Positions 52,250 to 61,541 of a DNA stretch of 64,000 nucleotides are shown here, piece after piece; positions within the stretch are counted from its first letter, which is position 1, and each line of letters begins with the position of its first letter. The stretch is from assembly GCF_004683905.1 (NCBI RefSeq), contig NZ_CP038438.1, forward strand, positions 5,890,001 to 5,954,000. The letters run 5' to 3'. The notes beneath the pieces are model-generated. The model was not told the origin of the DNA and did not search any database. It was given only the letters and a program-made list of their open reading frames with translations. Source of the stretch: Pseudomonas fluorescens (GTDB lineage: Bacteria; Pseudomonadota; Gammaproteobacteria; Pseudomonadales; Pseudomonadaceae). The position numbers were made by a program, and so were the translations under genes.

Positions 52250-53029
52250 ATGCGGATCATCAGTGTGAACGTCAATGGTATTCAGGCTGCAGTCGAGCGT
52301 GGTTTGCTCAGTTGGCTGCAAGCACAGAATGCCGACGTCATCTGCCTGCAGGACACCCGTGCCTCCGCCTTTGAACTGGATGACCCAGCCTTCCAACTGG
52401 ATGGCTACTTCCTTTATGCCTGCGATGCTGAAGTCCCTGCCCAAGGTGGCGTGGCTTTGTATTCGCGGTTGCAACCGAAGGCTGTCATCAGCGGTCTCGG
52501 TTTCGAGACGGCCGACCGCTACGGGCGCTACCTGCAAGCAGATTTCGACAAAGTCAGTATTGCCACCTTGCTGCTCCCTTCGGGGATGAACGGCGATGAG
52601 GACTTGAACCAGAAGTTCAAGCTCATGGACGACTTCGGCAAGTACCTGGACAAGCAGCGGCGTAAACGTCGCGAGTACATTTATTGTGGCTCGCTGTACG
52701 TTGCGCAGCAGAAGCTCGACATCAAGAACTGGCGCGACAGCCAGCAATCCCCGGGCTTCCTGGCGCCAGAACGCGCCTGGATGGACGAGATTGTCGGCAA
52801 CATGGGCTATGTCGATGCCCTGCGCGAAGTCAGCCGCGAAGGTGACCAGTACAGCTGGTGGCCGGACAACGAACAGGCCGAGATGCTGAATCTGGGCTGG
52901 CGCTTCGACTACCAGCTGCTGACCCCAGGCTTGCGCCGTTTCGTACGCAGCGCGCGCCTGCCACGTCAGCCACGGTTCTCGCAGCACGCGCCGCTGATCG
53001 TCGACTACGACTGGACGCTGACCATCTAA
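52250..53029 (+). CDS. crc: Catabolite repression control protein Crc
   Basis: This 259-residue exonuclease-endonuclease-phosphatase fold protein (IISVNVNGIQAAVERGLLSW, ICLQDTRAS) matches Pseudomonas Crc in length and locus next to pyrE. Crc has lost nuclease activity and instead binds Hfq on A-rich mRNA sites to repress use of less-favoured carbon sources, including amine and peptide catabolism. ATG 52250 is standard; an earlier in-frame ATG at 52214 would include the palindrome. Confidence 0.95.
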   Translation: MRIISVNVNGIQAAVERGLLSWLQAQNADVICLQDTRASAFELDDPAFQLDGYFLYACDAEVPAQGGVALYSRLQPKAVISGLGFETADRYGRYLQADFDKVSIATLLLPSGMNGDEDLNQKFKLMDDFGKYLDKQRRKRREYIYCGSLYVAQQKLDIKNWRDSQQSPGFLAPERAWMDEIVGNMGYVDALREVSREGDQYSWWPDNEQAEMLNLGWRFDYQLLTPGLRRFVRSARLPRQPRFSQHAPLIVDYDWTLTI

Positions 53030-53044
53030 GCGTCGATCCGTCGT

Positions 53045-53083
53045 TAAAAAAATGCCCGTATCGCGAGATACGGGCATTTTTTA
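53045..53083. terminator. crc / gltS terminator
   Basis: AAAAAAATGCCCGTATC and GATACGGGCATTTTTT pair nearly perfectly. A and T tracts on both sides allow termination from both convergent genes. Confidence 0.95.
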
Positions 53084-53108
53084 TGCCGCGCCTGAAGCCG
53101 TCCTGACC

Positions 53109-54317
53109 TCAGACGGCGACAAAAAACGGCAAGGCCAGGTAAAGCTTGATGACGATCACGTTGATGATGTCGATGAAGAATGCACCGACCATCGGCACCA
53201 CCAGAAACGCAATCTGCGAAGGCCCGAAACGCTGCGTCACCGCCTGCATGTTGGCAATGGCGGTTGGCGTTGCGCCCAGGCCAAAACCGCAATGCCCCGC
53301 CGCCAGGACCGCCGCGTCGTAGTTACTGCCCATCACTCTGAATGTCACAAAAATCGCAAACAGCGCCATGACCAACGTTTGCGCAGCCAGGATGATGAAT
53401 ATCGGCAGTGCCAACGCTGCCAGATCCCAGAGTTTGAGAGACATCAAGGCAATTGCCAGAAACAGCGACAGGCTGACATTGCCCAGCACCGACACTTCAC
53501 GCTCGAATACCTGATACAGGCCCAGCGCCGATAGCCCGTTACGCAGCATCACCCCCACAAACAAAACGCAGACAAACGTTGGCAACTCGAATGCGGTTCC
53601 GTGCAGAAAGCCATTCAGAAGATTGCCAGCCAATAAACTGACCGCGATCAATGCAAGTGTCTCGATAAACGAAAAGGGCGTAATCGAGCGCTCTTTGTTC
53701 GGCTGCTCAAAACCCTTTGGCATCCGTGGCGTTTCTTGAAACTGGCAACCGGGCACCTCAACGCGTTTGATGAGCAGGCGGGCCACAGGCCCACCTATCA
53801 AACCGCCCAGGACCAAGCCGAAGGTTGCCGAGGCGATTGCAAGCTCGGAGGCCGAAGCAAGACCGTACTTTTCACTGAATACCGTGCCCCACGCCGCCCC
53901 CGTACCATGACCGCCCGCAAGCGTGATCGAACCCGTCAGGAGCCCCATCAACGGATCAAGACCCAACGTTTTGGCAAGGCCAATGCCCAAAGCGTTCTGA
54001 ACCACCAGAAGCCCGGTAACCGCCAGTAGAAATATGCCGACTACGCGACCACCCTTTTTCAGGTTGGCAAAGTCTGCGCTCAAACCGATAGTGGCAAAGA
54101 ACGCCAACATCAACGGCGCCTGCAGTGAAGTATCGAATCTGATTTCTATATCAAAAGTTCGCAATATCAATAAACCCAGCGCAACCACCAGTCCACCGGC
54201 GACGGGTTCAGGAATATTGTAATTACGCAGAAATCCGACTCGTGCAATAAGTCCGCGCCCCAGTAATAGCACCAGAGAGGCGGCCACGAGCGTTCCATAA
54301 AAATCGAGCTGGATCAT
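53109..54317 (-). CDS. gltS: Sodium/glutamate symporter GltS
   Basis: This is a 402-residue inner-membrane carrier with about 10 helices in two halves. The signatures GGHGTGAAWG and LAAGHCGFGLGATPTA form the inverted re-entrant loops of the GltS family. It takes up glutamate with Na+. A cytoplasmic loop near 200-220 is charged. Single gene, convergent with crc. Codon usage is less GC-biased than neighbours in places, and the upstream region is AT-rich. Confidence 0.94.
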   Translation of the reverse strand: MIQLDFYGTLVAASLVLLLGRGLIARVGFLRNYNIPEPVAGGLVVALGLLILRTFDIEIRFDTSLQAPLMLAFFATIGLSADFANLKKGGRVVGIFLLAVTGLLVVQNALGIGLAKTLGLDPLMGLLTGSITLAGGHGTGAAWGTVFSEKYGLASASELAIASATFGLVLGGLIGGPVARLLIKRVEVPGCQFQETPRMPKGFEQPNKERSITPFSFIETLALIAVSLLAGNLLNGFLHGTAFELPTFVCVLFVGVMLRNGLSALGLYQVFEREVSVLGNVSLSLFLAIALMSLKLWDLAALALPIFIILAAQTLVMALFAIFVTFRVMGSNYDAAVLAAGHCGFGLGATPTAIANMQAVTQRFGPSQIAFLVVPMVGAFFIDIINVIVIKLYLALPFFVAV

Positions 54318-54639
54318 TGGGGATATTCTTGGCTATTTATTCATCAGGCGCACTTTTACCCGCGCACGCCTATTGAATCGGCTGATTGTCTCAACACTGA
54401 TTGATGTGGAATTCAAGGGCCTTTGATGGCTTGAATATATCGAGATATTTCTGAAGCAATGTTGCGCGGAGCAACCTTAACAATCGACAAGTCCTGTTGC
54501 CAAGGACTGAGATCGCGTTAAAGCATTGCAGTTGTGACTAAAAGTGTAGGCGTTAGATATATAAAAATATCCACTACCGCTTGTCGCAGATAGAACTGCT
54601 CCTACACGAAAGAGTAATTATTCGAGTTGCAAAAACACA
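54318..54639. other. Gene-free AT-rich stretch between gltS and DUF4870
   Basis: This 322-nt region has no credible ORF on either strand. It contains the gltS upstream region, small hairpins (GTTGC/GCAAC near 54453, AGTCC/GGACT near 54491), and a CTGCTCCTACAC string near 54596 that resembles a single degenerate REP end. I could not assign a promoter with confidence. Confidence 0.5.
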
Positions 54640-54665
54640 AATGCCCTGACAAGTCAGGGCATTTA
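54640..54665 (-). terminator. DUF4870 gene terminator
   Basis: AAATGCCCTGA-caag-TCAGGGCATTT is a perfect 11-bp stem, with T-rich sequence after it on the minus strand. Confidence 0.92.
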
Positions 54666-54705
54666 CATTAAAACTTTACGAGTCACGGAGGCTTTGCATT
54701 GATCG

Positions 54706-55074
54706 TTATTTGATCAGTCGCCAAGTGAATGGATAACGGTAGGGAAAGCCTTCGTTCGCCTTCACCCCGGCAATGATCGTCAGCACCAACGCGCCGATGG
54801 CCAGCAGGCCCAGCAAGAAGAAGCCGATGATCAACACCATCAGCAGCAGACAGATCGCGGCAGCAATCGCCACGGTGATTTGAAAGTTCAGCGCTTCCTT
54901 GCCCTGAGCGTCGATGAATGGATCGGTCTCGCGCTTCATTTGCCACAGGATCAGCGGCCCGATCAGGTTGCCGAACGGAATCCAGATCCCCAGCAAGGCG
55001 GACAAGTGACAAAACATCGCCCATTGACGAACCTCCTGGCTCGGCTTGGGCAGCAACTCTTGCTCATCACTCAT
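54706..55074 (-). CDS. DUF4870 membrane protein
   Basis: This 122-residue protein has three predicted membrane segments (MFCHLSALLGIWIPFGNLIG; VAIAAAICLLLMVLIIGFFL; LAIGALVLTIIAGVKANEG) and the DUF4870 signature DAQGKEALNFQIT. Function unknown. ATG 55074 is preceded by AAGGAGG. It lies 29 nt downstream of rph on the same strand, so it may be co-transcribed. Confidence 0.88.
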   Translation of the reverse strand: MSDEQELLPKPSQEVRQWAMFCHLSALLGIWIPFGNLIGPLILWQMKRETDPFIDAQGKEALNFQITVAIAAAICLLLMVLIIGFFLLGLLAIGALVLTIIAGVKANEGFPYRYPFTWRLIK

Positions 55075-55103
55075 CACGTCCTCCTTGCGGGTTGCGAACC
55101 TGC

Positions 55104-55826
55104 TCAGTCGGCCAGTGCAGCCTTTTGCAGTTCGAAGATTTCGTTCATGCCTTTCTTCGCCAGTTCCAGCATGGCGTTCAGATCTTCAGGCTGGAACGGC
55201 GCGCCTTCGGCGGTGCCCTGGACTTCGATGAAGCCACCGGTGCTGGTCATCACCACGTTGAGGTCGGTCTCGGCGGCGGAATCTTCAAGATAGTCCAGAT
55301 CCAGCACTGGCTCGCCCTGATACATGCCGACCGATACCGCGCCGATCATTTGCTTGAGCGGGTCGCCGCCTTTCAGGCCGCCGCGCTTCTTGATCACTTT
55401 CAGTGCATCGACCAGTGCCACCATGGCGCCGGTGATAGAGGCGGTGCGGGTGCCGCCGTCAGCCTGGATCACGTCGCAGTCGACGTACAGGGTCACGTCG
55501 CCCAGCTTGGACATGTCCAGCGCAGCGCGTAGCGAACGGCCGATCAGGCGCTGGATTTCCAGGGTGCGGCCGCCCTGCTTGCCACGGCTCGCTTCACGCT
55601 GGTTACGCTCGCCGGTCGCGCGCGGCAGCATGCCGTACTCGGCGGTCAACCAGCCCTGGCCTTGCCCTTTGAGGAAGCGCGGCACGCCGTTTTCGACGCT
55701 GACGGTGCAGATGACCTTGGTATCACCGAATTCGACCAGTACGGATCCCTCGGCGTGTTTGGTGTAGTTGCGGGTAATGCGGATCGAGCGAAGCTGATCG
55801 GCAGCGCGACCACTTGGACGTTTCAT
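55104..55826 (-). CDS. rph: Ribonuclease PH
   Basis: This is a 240-residue phosphorolytic 3'-5' exoribonuclease that trims tRNA 3' ends. Motifs include MKRPSGRAADQLR, GQGWLTAEYGMLPRATGER, and YVDCDVIQADGGTRTASI. ATG 55826 is the standard start. It is divergent from yicC. The intact C-terminus indicates an active enzyme, unlike the E. coli K-12 frameshift. Confidence 0.97.
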   Translation of the reverse strand: MKRPSGRAADQLRSIRITRNYTKHAEGSVLVEFGDTKVICTVSVENGVPRFLKGQGQGWLTAEYGMLPRATGERNQREASRGKQGGRTLEIQRLIGRSLRAALDMSKLGDVTLYVDCDVIQADGGTRTASITGAMVALVDALKVIKKRGGLKGGDPLKQMIGAVSVGMYQGEPVLDLDYLEDSAAETDLNVVMTSTGGFIEVQGTAEGAPFQPEDLNAMLELAKKGMNEIFELQKAALAD

Positions 55827-56096
55827 AGGGAACACCTGTACTGGGGACGGAAAACTGCCGAGCATTATAGAGCGCTGCACCGCGCCTGGGCACGGGTTAA
55901 AAATTCCGACCGTCGACCCAGAGGCCTGAAACGCGCATAACCGACGGCCTGCAGCCCTTTGTCACACCGTGTGTTTGGGCGCATCCGCCGCACTGCGCTA
56001 CAATCCTGCGCCTTTGCTGCCAGTCGGCTTAAATTCATTGATATCGAGCCTGCGGAACATCCCTTCTGCGCCGATCTGCATTGCGAGGTCACCGCC

Positions 56097-56960
56097 ATGG
56101 TGCACAGCATGACCGCCTTCGCCCGCGTCGAGAAAGCCGGCGTCCAGGGCACCCTGAGCTGGGAGCTGCGCTCGGTCAACAGCCGCTATCTGGAACCGCA
56201 CCTGCGCTTGCCGGAGTCGTTCCGCGACCTCGAGGGCGCCGTGCGTGAAGCCCTACGTCAGGGCCTGTCGCGGGGCAAACTGGAATGCACCCTGCGCTTC
56301 ACCGAAGAAAGCACCGGCAAGCCGTTGCAGGTCGACCGCGAGCGCGCCGCGCAACTGGTCGCCGCCGCCGAAACCGTTGCCGGCCTGATCAAGAACCCGG
56401 CAGCACTCAACCCGCTGGAAGTGCTGGCCTGGCCCGGCGTACTGGTGGCCGACGCCACTGATCCACAGGCGCTGAACGCCGAGGCGCTGGCGCTGTTCAA
56501 TCAAGGTCTCAAGGAACTCAAGGCCGGCCGCGAGCGCGAAGGCGCGGAGCTGGCACGCCTGATCAACGAGCGCCTGACTTCCATTGAAGAGGACGTCGTG
56601 ACCTTGCGTGAACTGGTGCCGCAGATGCTCGCGACCCAGCGTCAGAAAGTCCTCGACCGCTTCACCGACATGAAGGCCGAACTGGATCCGCAGCGCCTGG
56701 AACAGGAAATGGTCATGCTCGCGCAAAAGAGCGATGTGGCCGAAGAACTGGATCGCTTGAGCACCCACATCATCGAAGTTCGCCGGGTGCTCAAGTCCGG
56801 CGGTGCCGCCGGTCGGCGCCTGGACTTCCTGATGCAGGAACTCAACCGCGAAGCCAACACACTGGGCTCCAAGGCCTTCGACCCGCGCAGCACCCAGGCC
56901 GCCGTCAACCTCAAGGTGTTGATCGAGCAGATGCGCGAACAAGTGCAGAATATTGAGTAA
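56097..56960 (+). CDS. yicC: YicC family endoribonuclease
   Basis: This 287-residue YicC protein begins MVHSMTAFARVEKAGVQG and has the C-terminal DUF1732 region (EQEMVMLAQKSDVAEELDRL, GGAAGRRLDFLMQELNREAN). YicC is an RNase that degrades particular small RNAs. The length is exactly that of the family. gmk begins 10 nt after its stop. Confidence 0.94.
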   Translation: MVHSMTAFARVEKAGVQGTLSWELRSVNSRYLEPHLRLPESFRDLEGAVREALRQGLSRGKLECTLRFTEESTGKPLQVDRERAAQLVAAAETVAGLIKNPAALNPLEVLAWPGVLVADATDPQALNAEALALFNQGLKELKAGREREGAELARLINERLTSIEEDVVTLRELVPQMLATQRQKVLDRFTDMKAELDPQRLEQEMVMLAQKSDVAEELDRLSTHIIEVRRVLKSGGAAGRRLDFLMQELNREANTLGSKAFDPRSTQAAVNLKVLIEQMREQVQNIE

Positions 56961-56970
56961 GGCAACAGAC

Positions 56971-57591
56971 ATGACCCACAGCACCGGCACCCTGTACATC
57001 ATTTCCGCGCCATCGGGCGCAGGCAAGAGCAGCCTGGTCAAGGCTTTGACCGATGCCAATCCGGAGATCCGCGTCTCGATCTCCCACACCACCCGCGCCA
57101 TGCGTCCGGGTGAAGTGGACGGCGTGAACTATCACTTCGTGACCCGCGAAGAGTTCGTGAAGATGGGCGAGCACGGCGATTTCCTCGAGCGCGCCGAAGT
57201 CTTCGGCAACTTCTATGGCACCTCGCAAAGCCGCCTGCAGCAGACGCTGGACGAAGGTCACGACCTGATTCTGGAAATCGACTGGCAAGGCGCCGAACAA
57301 GTGCGCAAGCTGATGCCGCAGGCACGCTCGATCTTCATCCTGCCGCCGTCGTTGCAAGCATTGCACCAGCGCCTGACCAACCGTGGCCAGGACAGTGACG
57401 AGATCATTGATGGCCGGATGCGCGAAGCCGTCAGCGAGATGAGCCACTATGTCGAGTACGACTATCTGATCATCAACGACGATTTCGCCCATGCACTGGA
57501 CGATCTTAAGGCGATTTTCCGCGCCAATCAGCTGCAACAGAAACGCCAGCAGGTACGTTTCGGCAAATTACTGGCCGAACTGCTCGGTTAA
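56971..57591 (+). CDS. gmk: Guanylate kinase
   Basis: This is a 206-residue GMP kinase. The P-loop SAPSGAGKSSL is near the N-terminus, and the GMP-binding region SHTTRAMRPGEVDGVNYHFV is intact. ATG 56971 gives the usual start; an in-frame start at 56953 overlaps yicC. It precedes rpoZ and spoT, linking GTP supply with (p)ppGpp control. Confidence 0.97.
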   Translation: MTHSTGTLYIISAPSGAGKSSLVKALTDANPEIRVSISHTTRAMRPGEVDGVNYHFVTREEFVKMGEHGDFLERAEVFGNFYGTSQSRLQQTLDEGHDLILEIDWQGAEQVRKLMPQARSIFILPPSLQALHQRLTNRGQDSDEIIDGRMREAVSEMSHYVEYDYLIINDDFAHALDDLKAIFRANQLQQKRQQVRFGKLLAELLG

Positions 57592-57608
57592 TCAGCACTT
57601 CCCAAAAC

Positions 57609-57695
57609 CGCTGCAAGCGCTTTACATTGGTGCTTGCAGCGCGTTGAAGGGTCTGGTCAAAAAATCAGCGCTTCCCTAATCGCTGGTGATTTTTT
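57609..57695 (+). terminator. Tandem hairpins after gmk
   Basis: A perfect 10-bp stem CGCTGCAAGC/GCTTGCAGCG (57609-57641, 13-nt loop) is followed by AAAAAATCAGCG/CGCTGGTGATTTTTT (57659-57695), a terminator with a T tract. The second separates gmk from rpoZ. The first has no T tract and may be processing or regulatory. Confidence 0.75.
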
Positions 57696-57758
57696 AAACT
57701 GCTCAGTCCGCTCGCCCAACCGGGCAGCGCGCATATTGCATTCGCTCCGAGGAATACC

Positions 57759-58022
57759 ATGGCCCGCGTAACCGTTGAAGACTGCCTAGAACACGTGGAA
57801 AACCGCTTTGAGCTGGTCATGCTCTCTACCAAGCGTGCCCGTCAACTGGCCACCGGCGGCAAAGAGCCACTGGTCCAGTGGGAAAACGACAAGCCGACCG
57901 TTGTCGCCCTGCGTGAAATCGCAGAAGGCCTGATGAGCTACGAGTTCATCGCCGAGCAGGAAATCGTCCACGAAGACCCGGTCTTCGCTGCGTTCGAGGA
58001 CGAGTCCAACGAGGCCGTCTAA
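57759..58022 (+). CDS. rpoZ: RNA polymerase omega subunit
   Basis: This 87-residue protein starts MARVTVEDCLEHVENRFELV, with the RARQLATGG helix that wraps the beta' C-terminus and forms part of ppGpp site 1. It is encoded 57 nt before spoT, as usual. Confidence 0.97.
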   Translation: MARVTVEDCLEHVENRFELVMLSTKRARQLATGGKEPLVQWENDKPTVVALREIAEGLMSYEFIAEQEIVHEDPVFAAFEDESNEAV

Positions 58023-58079
58023 GCCTATGCCTGGTCGACGTAGCACGGCGCGGGAACACAGCCTACGGCAGGAGTCATC

Positions 58080-60185
58080 ATGCCGAGCATAGACGCCCTC
58101 GCCGATCGCTTATCGACCTACCTCGGCAACGACCAGGTCAACCTGGTCCGCCGAGCGTATTTCTACGCCGAACAAGCCCATGACGGTCAGCGCCGTCGCA
58201 GCGGCGAGGCGTACGTCACGCATCCTCTTGCGGTGGCGAATATTCTTGCCGACATGCACATGGACCATCAGAGCCTGATGGCCGCGATGCTGCATGACGT
58301 GATCGAAGACACCGGTATCGCCAAAGAGGCGCTGCAAGCGCAGTTCGGTGAAACCGTGGCCGAACTGGTCGACGGGGTCAGCAAACTGACCCAGATGAAC
58401 TTCGAGACCAAGGCCGAAGCCCAGGCCGAAAACTTCCAGAAAATGGCCATGGCCATGGCGCGCGACATTCGCGTGATCCTGGTCAAGCTCGCCGACCGCC
58501 TGCACAACATGCGCACGCTGGAAGTGCTGTCCGGGGAAAAACGCCGCCGGATCGCCAAGGAAACCCTCGAAATCTACGCGCCCATCGCCAACCGGCTGGG
58601 CATGCACGCCATTCGTATCGAATTCGAAGACCTCGGCTTCAAGGCGATGCACCCGATGCGTTCCGCGCGGATCTACCAGGCGGTCAAGCGCGCCCGGGGC
58701 AACCGCAAGGAAATCGTCAACAAGATCGAAGAGTCCCTCGGCCACTGCCTCGCGATCGACGGCATCCAGGGCGAAGTCAGCGGTCGCCAGAAACACCTCT
58801 ACGGCATCTACAAGAAAATGCGCGGCAAGCGTCGGGCCTTCAACGAGATCATGGACGTCTATGCGTTCCGGATCATCGTCGACAAGGTCGATACCTGCTA
58901 CCGCGTGCTGGGTGCTGTGCATAATTTGTACAAACCGTTGCCGGGACGCTTCAAGGATTACATCGCGATTCCCAAGGCCAACGGCTATCAGTCGCTGCAC
59001 ACCACGCTGTTTGGCATGCACGGCGTACCGATCGAGATCCAGATCCGCACCCGCGAAATGGAAGAGATGGCCAACAACGGCATTGCCGCACACTGGCTGT
59101 ACAAATCCAGCGGTGACGAGCAGCCGAAAGGCACTCACGCCCGCGCCCGCCAGTGGGTCAAAGGCGTGCTGGAAATGCAGCAACGTGCCGGCAACTCGCT
59201 GGAATTCATCGAGAGCGTGAAGATCGACCTGTTCCCGGACGAGGTCTACGTGTTCACGCCCAAAGGCCGGATCATGGAGCTGCCCAAAGGCTCCACGGCG
59301 GTCGACTTTGCCTATGCGGTGCACACCGACGTCGGCAACAGCTGCATCGCCTGCCGGATCAACCGCCGTCTCGCACCGCTGTCCGAACCGCTGCAAAGCG
59401 GCTCCACGGTCGAGATCGTCAGCGCACCCGGCGCGCGGCCGAATCCGGCGTGGCTCAACTTCGTGGTCACCGGCAAGGCACGTACGCACATCCGCCATGC
59501 ACTGAAACTGCAACGTCGCTCCGAGTCCATCAGCCTCGGCGAACGCCTGCTGAACAAGGTGCTCAACGGTTTCGACAGCTCACTGGAGAAAATCCCGGCC
59601 GAGCGCGTCAAGGCGATGCTCACCGAATACCGCCTCGAACTGATCGAAGATTTGCTCGAAGACATTGGTCTGGGCAACCGCATGGCCTATGTCGTGGCGC
59701 GCCGTCTGCTCGGCGAAGGCGAGCAGCTGCCGAGCCCGGAAGGCCCGTTGGCGATTCGCGGTACCGAAGGTCTGGTGCTCAGTTACGCCAAATGCTGCAC
59801 GCCGATCCCGGGCGACCCGATTGTCGGGCACCTGTCGGCGGGCAAAGGCATGGTCGTGCACCTGGACAACTGCCGCAACATCAGCGAAATCCGGCACAAC
59901 CCGGAAAAATGCATCCAGCTCTCGTGGGCCAAGGATGTCACCGGCGAATTCAACGTCGAGCTGCGCGTCGAGCTGGAGCACCAGCGCGGCCTGATCGCCC
60001 TGCTGGCCAGCAGCGTCAACGCGGCCGACGGCAATATCGAGAAAATCAGCATGGACGAGCGCGATGGCCGCATCAGCGTCGTCCAACTGGTGGTCAGCGT
60101 CCACGACCGTGTGCACCTGGCCCGCGTGATCAAGAAACTGCGCGCCCTGACCGGGGTCATCCGCATCACCCGCATGCGTGCCTAA
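58080..60185 (+). CDS. spoT: Bifunctional (p)ppGpp synthetase/hydrolase SpoT
   Basis: This 701-residue protein has, in order: HD hydrolase domain (HPLAVANILADMHMD; AAMLHDVIEDTG), synthetase domain (KMRGKRRAFNEIMDVYAFRI; GYQSLHTTLFG), TGS (YVFTPKGRIMELPKGSTAVDFAYAVH), a helical/CC region (CCTPIPGDPIVGH) and ACT (VELEHQRGLIALLASSV). It makes and degrades (p)ppGpp in response to starvation cues. The RxKD-type synthetase signature is degenerate as in SpoT, so hydrolysis dominates. Confidence 0.96.
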   Translation: MPSIDALADRLSTYLGNDQVNLVRRAYFYAEQAHDGQRRRSGEAYVTHPLAVANILADMHMDHQSLMAAMLHDVIEDTGIAKEALQAQFGETVAELVDGVSKLTQMNFETKAEAQAENFQKMAMAMARDIRVILVKLADRLHNMRTLEVLSGEKRRRIAKETLEIYAPIANRLGMHAIRIEFEDLGFKAMHPMRSARIYQAVKRARGNRKEIVNKIEESLGHCLAIDGIQGEVSGRQKHLYGIYKKMRGKRRAFNEIMDVYAFRIIVDKVDTCYRVLGAVHNLYKPLPGRFKDYIAIPKANGYQSLHTTLFGMHGVPIEIQIRTREMEEMANNGIAAHWLYKSSGDEQPKGTHARARQWVKGVLEMQQRAGNSLEFIESVKIDLFPDEVYVFTPKGRIMELPKGSTAVDFAYAVHTDVGNSCIACRINRRLAPLSEPLQSGSTVEIVSAPGARPNPAWLNFVVTGKARTHIRHALKLQRRSESISLGERLLNKVLNGFDSSLEKIPAERVKAMLTEYRLELIEDLLEDIGLGNRMAYVVARRLLGEGEQLPSPEGPLAIRGTEGLVLSYAKCCTPIPGDPIVGHLSAGKGMVVHLDNCRNISEIRHNPEKCIQLSWAKDVTGEFNVELRVELEHQRGLIALLASSVNAADGNIEKISMDERDGRISVVQLVVSVHDRVHLARVIKKLRALTGVIRITRMRA

Positions 60186-60209
60186 TTCACACCTAACAAG
60201 GAGTCATAC

Positions 60210-60590
60210 ATGACCAAGACCGTTATCACCAGCGACAAGGCCCCAGCCGCCATCGGTACCTACTCCCAGGCGATCAAGGCCGGCAACACCGTCTACATGT
60301 CGGGCCAGATTCCTCTGGACCCAAAGACCATGGAACTGGTTGAAGGCTTCGAAGCCCAGACCGTCCAGGTGTTCGAGAACCTCAAAGCCGTGGCTGAAGC
60401 CGCTGGCGGTTCGTTCAAGGACATCGTCAAGCTGAACATCTTCCTCACCGACCTGAGCCACTTCGCCAAGGTCAACGAGATCATGGGCAAGTACTTCGAC
60501 CAGCCGTACCCAGCGCGCGCCGCCATCGGCGTTGCTGCCCTGCCGAAGGGTTCGCAAGTCGAAATGGATGCCATCCTGGTCATCGAGTAA
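60210..60590 (+). CDS. ridA: RidA enamine/imine deaminase
   Basis: This is a 126-residue RidA with the catalytic Arg in PYPARAAIGVAALPKGSQVE, and GQIPLDPKTMELVEG. It hydrolyses 2-aminoacrylate and related reactive intermediates. It is 24 nt after spoT with AAGGAG before the ATG, the common spoT-ridA arrangement. A second RidA homologue is in the dad operon (27356). Confidence 0.96.
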   Translation: MTKTVITSDKAPAAIGTYSQAIKAGNTVYMSGQIPLDPKTMELVEGFEAQTVQVFENLKAVAEAAGGSFKDIVKLNIFLTDLSHFAKVNEIMGKYFDQPYPARAAIGVAALPKGSQVEMDAILVIE

Positions 60591-60596
60591 TGCGCA

Positions 60597-60622
60597 CGGC
60601 GCAGCCTTCAAACGCTGCGCCG
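60597..60622 (+). terminator. GC-rich stem-loop after ridA
   Basis: CGGCGCAGC-cttcaaac-GCTGCGCCG is a perfect 9-bp stem without a T tract. It may attenuate transcription between ridA and the following lipoprotein gene. Confidence 0.55.
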
Positions 60623-60663
60623 ACTGCTCTGCGGTAAAGAAAAGGTTTTGAAAGGATTCCACC

Positions 60664-61404
60664 ATGCGCAAAGCGCTTGCTCTCTCGCTGCTCGCCATTT
60701 TCCTCGGCGGCTGTGCCAGCGACCCCGCCGACCGTGACATCAGCGGCACCTGGATCAACCAGGTGGCGATCGACGCTGCTGCCAAGGGCGGCCCCCTGCG
60801 CGAAGCGCTTCAGGCCTATGGCCCGAACCTGGAGTGGGACGTCAACACCAAGGCCGGTCAGGCCCGCTACACCAACGGTTTCGAGAACGTCGAAGGACGG
60901 CTGCAGGGCGAACAGTCCGGCGCCTGGAAAGTCGACTTCTATGGCAGCTCCGGCAGTGAGCTGAAGCGCGACGGCGGACGGATGAAACAAGCCGCCACCG
61001 AGAACGAGCCGGATCAGTTGTTCGACCGCGCACAAATCCCCGTGCCGGAAGGCGCACCGATTGGCGCCAGTTTCGAACGCGCACTGTATTCGGCCTATCT
61101 GGGCGGCAGCTGGAAGATTGCCAGCGGCGACGGCGAAGGCAACACCGTGCAGTTCCAGGCCGATGGCCAGGTCTCCGGCCTGCCCGGCGCCGACCGCTAT
61201 GCCCTGTGCCTGGCAGGCGACTGCGCCTCGATGAACAGCGACCACGACAGCATGTGGCTGCAACTCAACGGCCAGGGCAACAACTGGATCTTTGCCCGCA
61301 AAGGCAAGGCGCTGGAGATTTTCCAGGCAGTGAATACCGCACTGGCGGATGAAATGCCGCAGTTCACCCCGGGTGAACGCAAGTGGTTGCTTGAAAAGCA
61401 GTAA
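60664..61404 (+). CDS. Uncharacterised lipoprotein
   Basis: This 246-residue protein has a lipobox (FLGGC, Cys17) and no domain I recognise. It has a beta-rich composition with repeated Gly/Asp, a possible disulphide (CLAGDC) and the motif SGTWINQVAID near the N-terminus. AGGATT lies before the ATG. Membrane anchoring in the periplasm or outer membrane is predicted. It is downstream of ridA but separated by a GC-rich hairpin, so it may be a separate unit. Confidence 0.85.
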   Translation: MRKALALSLLAIFLGGCASDPADRDISGTWINQVAIDAAAKGGPLREALQAYGPNLEWDVNTKAGQARYTNGFENVEGRLQGEQSGAWKVDFYGSSGSELKRDGGRMKQAATENEPDQLFDRAQIPVPEGAPIGASFERALYSAYLGGSWKIASGDGEGNTVQFQADGQVSGLPGADRYALCLAGDCASMNSDHDSMWLQLNGQGNNWIFARKGKALEIFQAVNTALADEMPQFTPGERKWLLEKQ

Positions 61405-61429
61405 GCTTCCCCGAGACAGCACATAACCT

Positions 61430-61519
61430 TGTAGGAGTGAGCCTGCTCGCGATGACGGTTTAACAGCCAACATAAGTGTTGAATGTTATAGCCACATCGC
61501 GAGCAGGCTCACTCCTACA
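61430..61519. repeat. REP doublet, GTAGGAGTGAGCCTGCTCGCGAT class
   Basis: Inward copies TGTAGGAGTGAGCCTGCTCG and the complement ending CACTCCTACA are a divergent class (GTAGGAGTGAG, not GTGGGAGCG). It lies between the convergent lipoprotein and SDR genes. Confidence 0.9.
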
Positions 61520-61541
61520 GTTGTTTTTGGGTGTCTGGAAG

